From Adenophora triphylla var. japonica (Eukaryota; Streptophyta; Magnoliopsida; Asterales; Campanulaceae): a DNA stretch of 64,000 nt. A model generated the notes under the pieces. The model worked only from the letters and a program-made list of their open reading frames with translations. It had not been told where the DNA came from and did not search any database. This document shows positions 34,422 to 44,750 of the stretch, piece after piece. The position numbers and the translations under genes were made by a program. The stretch covers positions 597,501-661,500 of the forward strand of contig JAFEMH010000526.1 of assembly GCA_022495995.1 (NCBI GenBank). Direction: 5' to 3'. The stretch's first letter is position 1; every line of letters starts with the position of its first letter.

Positions 34422-36348
34422 TGTGAATGTGGTGCCCAAAATCTTTTTTGTGTTTTAATTTGGATTCACTTGAGTTTGAAAACATCCGGTTTAATTTGTA
34501 AAAACGGAGTCGCCACGCCATTTTGATTTCCTCAAAACTTTGAAAAAAAGGAATTAGGGTTCGGAGGTTAAGTTACCCCGTGGGAAGAACGGATCGTCGT
34601 TCACCCAAGGTGCCTTGCCGAAGCAAGTCTCCCAAGATTCCATTTTTCGTGCTTGCTTGCGTGCTTTCTTGTGTGCTTGTGTTGAAAAAGGGGGGGGGGT
34701 GTTCCAAGTTGTCTTCCAGACGTATAAACCATTTAGTTGGTTATCGCTCGGGATTCCTTGGATTTTTATGTGTTCGGGACTTTGATCCCATCCTCATCTT
34801 GGACTTGTGATCATCACTACTTGACCTTGGGTCATGTGTGATCGAGAGAAGGACTCTCTCTTATAGTCCAAAATGAGGTTCTTTAGAAAGGAGTATCCTT
34901 AGCCCATCAATCCTACATCTTGAGACGATTGAGCTTGTATAGGGACTATTATGCTCGTCTCAAGTGATGATCGGAGATATAGGGTTCAAGGTTTATCCCT
35001 TTCTAAAGAGATTGTGCCACCTTTAATGAAAGAAACGATGTAAAGATAGGATCTTTACACCGGTCCGCTCCAAAGGATGCATCACATACCAAAAGAAACT
35101 AGGGGAAGGGTATAAAGATTGGATCTTTATGCTCTTCCTATGCTTTTCGTGCCTTAGGAAGATCACTAAGCAATCCTAGGAAAGAGAGATCCAATCATGA
35201 GGGACATGAAGGATGCATTATAAACTAAAAATGACATTTTTAATGAAAAAGAAGGATGCTATTTGTTTGCAAAGGATGCTTTTTGATGTAAAGAAATGAT
35301 CTTTAATGCAAAGGATGCATTTTTATGTGTAAAAATGAAGTTTCAAGTGCAAAGGATGCAACTTTCATGTAAAGATACATTTTTATGAGCAAATGATGCA
35401 AAAAGATATCATTTTTAGGAGCAAAAGATGCTACTTTAATGCAAAGGATGCGAAAGGAGGGGGATATGATTTACATGCTTAAAGATATGACCTTTAATGA
35501 CAATATACCAAATCCCAAGCAAATACTCCCTCTGTCCCGCTACAAACCGCACACTTTCTATTTTGGGCATCCCATTACAAACCACACACTTCCTAAAATG
35601 GTAAAGAATCTTTACTATTCCCTCCACTCATTCTCTCTCCTACAATATTTTAATACTCACAACACCATTATAATTTACTATTCCCTCCACTCATTCTCTC
35701 TCCTATTTTACTTTTACACTCACAACATTTATATCATTATTTTTTTTCCTTAATCCCCGCGCAAACAGTAACAGTGCGGTTACTAGCGGGACGGAGGGAG
35801 TATATAGTAATACGTAAAGTAAGGAGCAAATATATCACATATATACAAGCATAATGTAAGATAAATGGGATGAGAGGTTACCAATGGTGGTGACCTCTTT
35901 CTCTTGGAAGTTTGCCTAGGGAAAGGACCAACTTTTGGAGGTTTTAAGGAGGATGGAGGTGGTTTTTGGCACTCTCAGCTCTCTGTATTTTTGTAATGTT
36001 ATTTTGGCAGAGTTTTAGTGCTGAAAACTGTATATAAAAATGGGTAGAGGAGGCCTCTATTTATAGGCACTCTGGGAAAAGCTAATGAAGCCGTGCGGCC
36101 TAGAGTTCTATTCTAATGCAGCCGTGCGGCATTATCCACTATGACTCAGCACCTTTCTAGAATCATGCAAGGTGGCCTTCTAGAAGGGTTTTTATATTAA
36201 AAGAAAACATGGTTTATTAATTCCAAGTAATTCCTTCACCCCTCGGAAGGTTCGGAACAGTTCCCGAATTGCTCCTGAACTTTAGGAAAGTCCGGGGAAT
36301 TGCCGGGAAACTTAACCGGAAGGCATGAGCCAGATTTGGGTACTTACA
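34422..36348 (-). mobile_element. element 1, 5' LTR (contains a MITE)
   Basis: It pairs with 19775-21443. Differences are few: substitutions, a deletion of about 20 bp near 35250, and a MITE at 35526-35800. TATAAATAG lies at 36065-36057 (minus), with GCCGTGCGGC dyads at 36090-36099 and 36121-36130. Confidence 0.9.
35526..35800. mobile_element. Stowaway-type MITE inside the 5' LTR
   Basis: This 275-bp element has terminal inverted repeats CTCCCTCTGTCCCGCTA and TAGCGGGACGGAGGGAG and TA on both sides (35524-35525 and 35801-35802). The 3' LTR has the empty site, a single TA in AAGCAGATATATAG (about 20899-20912). No coding capacity is seen. Confidence 0.9.
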
Positions 36349-37915
36349 ATACTGGGGAAGCTGGAGCTCTTTCTTTGACAAGCATTGCTTGGGGACTGGG
36401 GAAACTAAGGCTCTTTCAGATGATGCTGATAAGTTCGAAGGTGACGGGCCTGATGAAGATAATAAAGGCGGGATCTACCACCTGCAGGATTTGGAATCCT
36501 TGTCCAAAATTGTGATTTGAGGGGCAATCCCCACGATCAAATTATAATCACCTGATTATTGTACCCTGTGGGGGGAAAACACAACACTCTAGGAACTTTG
36601 CATTTTATTTAACCTCTTGCTTATGCATTATTAATCTTTTGTTGCACAAGTCCATCTCAGCTGGGGATGGAAGGAAAGTGAGGTTTTTTTTTTTTTGCAC
36701 GGCTTGGTGAGCAGATGTGTATGTATCCATTTGTGCTATGATGGGTTGTATATGGGACGAAAGTGTTTATAATGAGGTGGACCCTCTCCCACGAGGTGGG
36801 GAAACGATATGGCTCAACTAGGCAAGTCGGGGACGCTCCCGGGAGTACTGGCTGCAGCAGGTCCATTGCATGTGAGGACAAAGTGTATCGCGCGTCTGAG
36901 ACAGCAAGCAGCAGGGAAGGTGCAGAGAATGATCTCGGCTTGACGAAGCCCCAGTTGACAGTGCAAAGCAAACCTGGAGGGAAATCTGGTAAGGAGAGCC
37001 GGAGGGATACCTTAACCAAAGCCCCAGCTTGAAGAGATACAATGCAGCTTTATCGCAGACAGAGTCATCTTGTGGCCAAAGAGGCAACTCATCATTTCAA
37101 ACCGCAGTCAATCAGTCACTGGACAAGACTCAAAAATGTTTACGTGCAGGGGCACATCTTTCGAAGGTGGGAATAGATCCTGATTTCGTGTATGACACTT
37201 TCGCTTTTAGGTTTGACTCTTTTGGGAGAGTATAAGCATCACAAGGTGTGGAAAAGTGTATGGAAGCCCCTGCTGACCGAAACAGTGTTTGGCTCTATCT
37301 TCCTATGATGTAGAAAGAGAAGACTTGTCGAGACACTTGAAAACTTGTCTTATTCGTGATGATCACAAAGCTGCTTAAAACCCTTTATTGATGTTCGGGT
37401 TATTCAACCACCAAAGCTGATATGAACAAATATTTTTATCAATCCTGTGGAGAAAGCCAACTGATATCGAGAATCAAACTCGGAAGGATGGAAAGTGTAT
37501 AGGGAATGGTCCTTGAGGAGACCGGATATTCTGAGATCTGTTTGTGATTTCGACCGGACCAGTTATGGTTGCCTACGTTCCCCTCCTTGGGAGGAGCTCA
37601 GGTCGACGTAGTTCGGGCTTATCCCGAATGAAGAGAATGAACGTTGGAATTCGAGGATCTGAGGACCTTTGAGGATTTTGAGAATTGAAAGGACATGTCC
37701 TCTTGGAGTGTCGATGGGAGACACGGATGTGAAGCCCCAGTGGGACATCCACGGCAAGTATTTGCGGAGGAGAAATGAAATATGATCACATGCAACGTCG
37801 AATGAACGGATAGAATTTGCACAATCTTCGCTTGATGGTCCGAAATTGTTATCATGTAGGAACTGCGGCTGGGCTTCAGGGTTTCAACCGGTCTTCGGGT
37901 AATTTGGAATATCAT

Positions 37916-38108
37916 GACCTCTTAAAACGAGAGGTCGGCTAGGCTTTTTGCTGACTGAACTTCTAAAGATGAGAAGTTGGCTTACAGGGATGCGTTTGGG
38001 ATTTCTAAGGTGAGGGAATCGATTTGCCTCTAAGAATGAGAGGTCAGTCTTGGCTTTGCCAAGGGCAAGGGTAATGGTAATGGGAATGTCCTCTAAAATA
38101 GAGAGGAC
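37916..38108. other. series of four stem-loops (alpha copy 2)
   Basis: Hairpins lie at 37916-37936, 37958-37978, 38025-38045 and 38088-38108, each with 7-nt arms and a 7-nt loop. The arms equal those of copy 1 except that the third right arm ends GGTC. The loop of the fourth differs (AAAATAG instead of AAAATCG), so changes fall in loops. Confidence 0.8.
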
Positions 38109-39059
38109 GACTTGGGATTGGCTAGAGGTAATGGTGAGGGACATCCGTGCTGTTTCCTTATTCACTCTGAGACTCCTCTTGAGTAGCGACCAGAATCCTT
38201 TGACTTTTGCTTTTGAGAGGATCGCTAGGGACTAGGCTCTCTTTCTTTTCTTCTTCTTTTTTTTTGTACCTTTTTTTTTCTTTTCTTTTCGTCTCTCTTT
38301 TTTTCTTGTTTTGAGAGGAGTATTTCAGCAAGTCCCTAGGATGGATCATTGCTTTTTTTCGCCATTCTCGAGCTTGGAGACGATCAATCTTCTTTGAATC
38401 ACGGGAGTCTCAAGGATAGTCCCTCTTCTTCTGGCGATGGCTAAATGGGTTTCAAAACATGCCGATCTTGAACCGAAGGGGTACTGTTTAGTGAGGGTGA
38501 GGTTAAAGGCTTTCCTAAGGGTGAAAGGTTTCAACCGCAGTCCCTACCGGATGACCCAAACGAGATCAAGTCTTCATTTGCTTGCTTAAGTTTACTCTGA
38601 GAAGGATTCGTGCAAATTCATCGAACAACGAGATGGTGAAGACGATGAAAGGTATGTGAGCACAGAAGATGCGAGATGGGGAGTTGGTGAGCCCCAATTT
38701 GAGAAGGATGTCAGTCGATTTTCTCGCTCCGATCAATTTAAACATTAGTCATTTCAAAGCATTTAGTCGGTGAGCAGCACAAGTGATCATTTGGAATAAG
38801 ACCATTTCAATCAAGTGTAACGCAGGTGTGCAAGTAATGTCTCGAGTCTAGCAAGAATAGAAACAATGATTTTTATCACTGCAACGAAAAAATTGGTCCG
38901 AAGTGGACTCGACAGACTCATGTCCGAAAGGGACATTCTAGAACCTACAAAGACCGATTGACTTCTCCAACATTGGATGGAAGGAAGAGCATCGTTGACA
39001 GCGATGGGGCGAGGACCCTTCTCAATCTTTTTGTCATTCATAAGTCTCCCTCCTTAGCT

Positions 39060-39418
39060 TTAACAATCTGAGCAAGCAACCGGGCCTTCTGCTCACGAGG
39101 AAAAACGGCTTCAAGGGTAGCTCGCCTCTTTTCAATGGACACACCATTTGCACTCTGCTAACCCATGGGCTACGAACTTCCAGACTGGTGGGCTATAATC
39201 TTCTCTGCACCGAGCATTTTGGATTCTGAATCAGATGGACAACCACTCGGGCACTTGAACTGCTTCCGCCTCGGGAATATAGACCAATGAGCGCCGGGAA
39301 CGAGAGCACACACCCAACTTGCCATAGCCTTGCAGAGGTGAAGAGGGTGTATAGACGGAGGATAGAGAACTTTGAGAAGGTATGGGAGAGGGAAGAGCGG
39401 GAAAGGAGACGGACTCAT
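39060..39418 (-). pseudogene. gag-like remnant, alpha copy 2
   Basis: The minus strand encodes GAHWSIFPRRKQFKCPSG and, after two stops, VSIEKRRATLEAVFPREQKA. These correspond to the beta frame at 13480-13166. It is broken, and its identity as gag is inferred from position. Confidence 0.4.
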
Positions 39419-40552
39419 GCAACACTTTATTAATATTCAAGTAGAAATCGGTGGCTTTTAAGTCCTAGGAACGGTTGGGAATGGCTAATCCTTTATTTCA
39501 CGCAATCTAGACCTCGGGGGAACCTATGGACACATCATCCACAAATACACCAAATGCGTTGAGTCAAAATTAGTAATATGCAATGATACCTAATCAAAAC
39601 CGAAGCATTTATGGGACGGACGAGCAGCCCCAATTTCTGGAGAAATTTGGGCAGCATAACGGGTATTCCTGAAGAATTTCAAGGAAATATCCGGCATGAC
39701 CTCTCGTCGGTGCACGTTGACAAAGCGACATGATCTCTCGTTAGAACATGCCGTGGGAACGACATGTCCTTTCGTGAAACCATGTTGCGTTGGCAACATG
39801 CCCACATGTGCTAGGTTTTAGGATAGGTACGAAAGCTTATTGTAAATTTGAAACAATTCATTTTAGTGTATTTTGAAAAATGGCGTGTCAAAACCAACCG
39901 TTTTGGGTAAGGTTAAAAGTGTGGCGCCACCTATAACGTGCTAGGGGGATGGGTTTGACATTAGGCGCTCAAGCGTAGGCGAAATTCATGGCCGTCCGTG
40001 ATGCCATCAATCGCACCTGAGGGTTCTAGATCTATGTGAAGTAGTGTGGCTATGTTCCTTTATTTGCGAAAAAATGAATTTTTTTTTATTATTATTATTT
40101 TTTTTATTATTTTTTTTTTGAAAAAAGGAATGAAGAAAAAAACACACACACCCCCACAGAGCACAATAATCAAGGACCAATCAATAATCTGATCATGGGG
40201 TAGCCCCACAATCACAACCTGCATCTGAATTCAAAGTCCTGCAGAATGGCACCTTCTCGCGTGACACAGGATAACCAAGGCACTCTCTGTCGCGTGACAG
40301 AAGGAGACAAACATCCAGAATCTGAATCAATAACCAGAGTCAGCCCTAGCCTCCAAGCATAACACAAAATCTCAGCCCCAAGCATCAGCAACACCGACAA
40401 CAAAGATGGGACACAAAGAGGGAAAAGAATAAAACAAAGCACCAAACGCATTTATTTACATATAATGTCACAAACGATGCACACACAAATGAAGGAATTG
40501 AATGTTGAACAAACACGAAAGTTTGACCCACTTTTGAAAACCAAGTTTCAAG

Positions 40553-40570
40553 TCCCCAGCGGAGTCGCCA
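40553..40570 (-). other. primer-binding site of alpha copy 2
   Basis: The minus strand reads TGGCGACTCCGCTGGGGA, one base from the LTR start at 40572. Confidence 0.8.
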
Positions 40571-40571
40571 C

Positions 40572-42523
40572 TGAATGAACGCTCGCTGAAAAAAAATAAA
40601 AATAGGAGTCTCCACGCCGTTTTTAAGGAAACATTGAAAACCTTTTAGAAAGAGAAAATGGGTCCGGGGGTCAGGTTACGTGTTGGGAAGAACCGAGAGT
40701 TCACCAACACGCCTCGTCCGTAGACGAGTCTTTCTATTATTCAACATTCAATTCATTCAAACGTGTGTGCAAATGTGTGAGACAAAATATGTATTAAATG
40801 CATTTTAATGCTTTGTTTTATTAATGAAACTGAGAGAGTTACAACTTGTGAGTCATTTAATTCAGGAGACCACCACCCGATTACATAGGAATAACAACTT
40901 ACAACTGAAAAATAACCAGCTGCAGATAGGCCAAGTATGTCGCACGACGCAGGACCATGAATGGCCAGTTGTGTCGCGGGACATACTCCGCCATCTGCAG
41001 AGGTTTTACAAATGCTTTGATTTACAGAACAATAAAATGATAATCCGAGATTAACGAAAATAGAAATCAGATCCCAACAACCTCAGAGAGAACCAATTTA
41101 CAGATGAGTGTGGATATGGAATAATCCACACTCACCTTACCAATTCATGCCCAACGCACGACATCAAAACAAGAGTACGCATAATCACTACGATAAATGT
41201 ACAAAACAAGTCCCAACGACCCCAAAGAGATCCAAGCTTAGATGAACGTGGATATGAGACGATCCACGCTCACCTTAGCATAATTCGTGCACAACGCACA
41301 TAATCACATGAACAAAACAAGTATCATCACCACGACAAATGTATAGAACAGATCCCAACGATCAGAATATCCAAACAACTCAGAGTATACTACATACTAA
41401 AATGAAGCTACGACAAAACCAGTATACTCAGTTCTACACTATAAGCATTTTAACATGGAAATTGCACTACGCAGCAAACAGAGAGAGAGAGAGAGAGTTA
41501 GGATTCGTTACCCTCGTAGTGTCCACGCTCCTTAAACCACGTTAGGTAGAAGGATCTTCAAATCGGCTTCCGGGAACAAACTCGAACTCGCAGATTGAAT
41601 TGGCTGTGAAGCTTCAAGCGTTGAACGGACTTAGGACCTGGAATAACAGGGGAAGGAGGTGATCAGTTTTGGGGATATGAGCAGAGAACCGAGGGAGATT
41701 GAGAGATTGGATTGGGAATTGAGGGAAGGAATTGGGTCGTGATTTTGGATAGAGAGACGGGGTCTGGAACAAGGAAAGGAGGCGATTGTGGGGATAGAGA
41801 AGAACGGTGAAGCGGTGGTGAATTTGACCGGAGAGAGAGAGAGAACGGTGAGCTTGGCCGGAGAAGGAGGGCTTCGGTTTGGGTAGAGAGAGGGAGAGAA
41901 CGGCGATGAAGGTTGATTTGGGGAGAGTTAGGTTCGGTGAGGAAGGGGTTGAAGTCGCCGGTTGATTGGGATGTGAGGGAGAGGATTAATGGCGGGTTTG
42001 GCCGGAGAGGGAGAGGCTAGATTGAGGGGAAGGAGACCATTGAGGGAGCGGCCATGGCAATTGCGTTTAGAGAGAGAGAGAGGAGAGAGAGAGGAGAGAG
42101 AGAGAGTGGTTTTGCGGATAGAGAAAGATAGGGAGAGTTTTAGAGAGAGAGGCTGAGAGTCTATGTGTGAGAGTCCCTTTTGCCAAATGAACGAATTTGG
42201 TATTTAAAGCTGATTTGGGCAAACGCTTTAATATGTCGCACGACCTTTCGCTTCGCTTTTCCATGGCTCAATCTGTCGCACGACGGGACGAGCCAATAAC
42301 CGTTTCTGGCGCCAGAAACTGGTTCTGGAACATTCCGGGCTAATTTCTTAAAGGTCCAAAACCAATAATTCCTTGTAGGTCCTTTTGTCCGGGAAAAATA
42401 CTAAAAAATGCTTCCTTCGCGAGAAACTTATGAAATATTTCCGAAAGTCTTGAAACGGACCGAAAATTTACCAAAACGCCCCTTAGTGCAATTTTATCAT
42501 TTAAAATGCACCTAAAACTTACA
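40572..42523 (-). mobile_element. alpha LTR (5' LTR of copy 2)
   Basis: It starts TGAATGAACGCTC and ends CTTACA at 42523, with about 25 bp deleted just before the end compared with 18163 and 1114. It gives the uninterrupted alpha LTR sequence across the beta insertion site (CCCAACGACCCC around 41217-41225). The dyad pair lies at 40938/40972 in the left part, and a second pair near 42235/42276 upstream of TATTTAAA (42201-42208). Confidence 0.85.
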
Positions 42524-43242
42524 CATAAAAATGGAGAAGAAGAAAGGGGAGAGAGAGAGACGCAGTAGGGAAAGAGGGGAAAGCGACGGTAGGGGAGGTG
42601 GAGCGGCGGCGACGTAGGAGGAAGACGGCGTTGGGGCAGAGAAGACGGCGAAGAAGACGTTGAGGATGGCGTTTCAGATGATTCCGGCATTAATTTCCAG
42701 ATTTCGGGTTGCTCCAAATCAACGCCAGACGGTTGGGGAGAGAGAGAAGAAGACGGCGTTGGGGTGGCCCTCGCCGGAGATGATGAAGGGGAGAGAAGAA
42801 GACGGCGTTGGGGGAGAGAGAGAACAAGACGGCGTTGGGGAGAGAGAGAAGAAGATGGTCGGTTGGGGAGAGAGCAAGACAGAGAAGAGTAAGAGAGAGA
42901 GAGAAGAATGAGAGTTGTTTGAGAGGTGGGTAGGGTTTTGTTTAGTGAAAGTGAGTGAATTAGGACCATTAGATTTGAAAATGATTAGTGCTGTGGATTG
43001 ATTTATTGATAATCCATGTGAATATTAGAGGGCCAATCAAATGAAAGTGTGTTTTTATTTTTATGGGATAAATTTGAACCATTGGATGCTATGCATCTAA
43101 TGGTGAAGATGTTGCTTGGATAATGATCCATGTAAATACTTGTATTTCTTCATGATTATAATAATTAATAATAATAATAATTTAAACTATAAAATAATAT
43201 TATGCCTAATATCAATAATAATAATATTTATTATCAATAATA
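42524..43242. other. flank of the alpha stack: purine-rich, then AT-rich
   Basis: About 380 bp is rich in GAGAGA/GAAGACGGCG words (a degenerate repeat of GAAGACGGCGTTGGGG). The rest is AT-rich non-repetitive DNA. A minus-strand Ser/Pro/Leu-rich frame (42340-42969) and a plus frame (42660-42911) both come from this low-complexity sequence. No gene is supported. Confidence 0.5.
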
Positions 43243-43516
43243 CTCCCTCCGTCTCATGATAATATATAAACTTTCCTTTTTGGGCGTCTCACAATAATAT
43301 ATACTTTCCTAAAATGAAAATAAATCTTTACTATTCCCTCCACTCATTCTCTCTCCTACATTATTTTAATACTCACATCACCATTATAATTTACTATTCT
43401 CTCCACTCATTCTCTCTCCTATTTTATTTTCACACTCACAACACTTTCAATATAATATTTCCTCCTTAATTCTCGTGCAAAACCCAAAAGTCTGTAAAAA
43501 CATGGGACGGAGGGAG
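43243..43516. mobile_element. Stowaway-type MITE
   Basis: This 274-bp element has ends CTCCCTCCGTCTCATG and CATGGGACGGAGGGAG and TA on both sides (43241-43242 and 43517-43518). Internal direct words (ACTCATTCTCTCTCCTA) are shared with the MITE at 35526-35800, so the two are related. Confidence 0.85.
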
Positions 43517-43607
43517 TATTTATTAATGAATTATTAATTATATAATTGATTAATTAATTAATATTAATATTAATTATATAAACAGTAATAATATTAATAA
43601 TAGTACT

Positions 43608-44262
43608 TGATGCTGCAGGAAATGTGCTTATCAATCTTCCTCCACGTGGCAGGACTGATCACCTGGCTCCTTGACCTGAAAACAGAACCCACGACTAGCC
43701 GGATGTGTCTCCGGCGAAGACGCTCGGGCGTGAGAGTAAGATTACCGTTGTATAAAGCTCAAAATGTATTGAATAATGAACTCAGAATACAAAATGGCAG
43801 TTACCTTTGCACCGTTGGTAGTGATGAAGTATTTATAGTTGGTGTAGGTAGTTTAATGACAGGGCTACATGAGCTCCGAAATTATAGCTGCGGTTATGCT
43901 CGTGGGAACGTGCCTGTAACTGTCCCTGATTTGTAGGGAGGTTGTTATGGAAAGGTTGACCCACATGCGTCTTCAAATGTCAGGTCGACACTTGGTGATC
44001 AGGTCGAGGTCGCCACTTGTGGAATGGTCGACCTGACTGGCGGGTAGAGCATGGTTCGTACCCGAATTATGATATGGATCATGAGGTCGGACTAAGTTAG
44101 GTCGGGACCTGTAGGTCGGACCATGGGCTTAGTCGACTGACGCTTGAGATGGGCTTTGGGCCTTGCTCTGACTGGGCCAGCCCTATTGAGAATGTGATAA
44201 TCAAAGCAGGATGTAATTGGGCTTTACTTGCTTGGCCCAACTCGGCACTTTTGGTATGTTCA
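43608..44262 (-). mobile_element. element 2, 3' LTR
   Basis: It starts TGATGCTGCAGG and ends GGTATGTTCA in + orientation. The polypurine tract follows on the right (GTGGCCCCCAACTTTCGAG, purine-rich on the minus strand). TATAAATAC on the minus strand lies at 43837-43829. Upstream of it, 43980-44140 holds at least seven AGGTCG/GGTCGAC words. Confidence 0.9.
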
Positions 44263-44547
44263 GTGGCCCCCAACTTTCGAGTTGACTTCGTCGACTTGGA
44301 AGTTAAGAAGATTTCCGTGACGAAAATTGCTTTACTCGCAGGTCGATGTTAGTCTTGGAAGTAGGTCGACCATGATGACGTGGCAACATCTTGATCGTAG
44401 GTGATGAACGGTGGAGATGTAGGAGCGCCGATTTCGGCTATAATGATTACACTTTTGTCGTTTGAGAGTCCGCCTAGGGAACTGTTTCCACCATTAATTA
44501 GGAAAATTAATTTCAAATTTCATAATGCCCTTTCCAATTCAGGAAGC

Positions 44548-44750
44548 TATAAAATCAATAATCCTTCCCCATTTACAACTTTTGTCTTCCCTGGACTCTG
44601 TGCGTGATTTCGGCGGTGATAAGGGACATTGATTCTTGCTATAAATCGGTGTTTTTGCTCTCCGTTGTTCCGTTTCTCCCCGCTGCTAAAGGTATTCTCC
44701 TTATCCTTTAGAGTTAGGGTTTTAATTTCTGCAATCTCTTTGATTTCGCC
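44548..44750 (+). promoter_or_regulatory. candidate promoter and leader of the element 2 antisense gene
   Basis: CTATAAAATC (44548-44557) is a plausible plus-strand TATA box about 200 bp before the ATG at 44751. The interval is T/C-rich, like a plant leader. No transcript evidence is available. Confidence 0.4.

Larger units (their letters stand above)
19775..36348 (-). mobile_element. element 1: Tat/Ogre-type Ty3/gypsy retrotransposon
   Basis: This 16.6-kb minus-strand element is flanked by the duplication ATACT (19770-19774 and 36349-36353). It has LTRs of about 1.65 kb (excluding a later MITE), a TGGCGACTCTGCTGGGGA primer-binding site and a polypurine side near 21444-21460. The domain order is RT, RNase H, second RNase H, integrase. 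Two genes on the opposite strand lie between integrase and the 3' LTR. A dual RNase H, this primer site and antisense passenger genes are all known for the Tat lineage. Pol is broken by stops and frameshifts and no gag is recognisable, so this copy is not autonomous. Confidence 0.9.
36349..40571 (-). mobile_element. alpha internal region copy 2, right part
   Basis: It resumes with ATACT, the second copy of the target duplication, and matches 2695-6923 of copy 1. It contains the hairpin series (37916-38108), the pyrimidine-loop inverted repeat (38225-38339), the gag-like remnant (39060-39418), the dyad pair (40255/40288) and a primer-binding site at 40570-40553. Confidence 0.85.
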
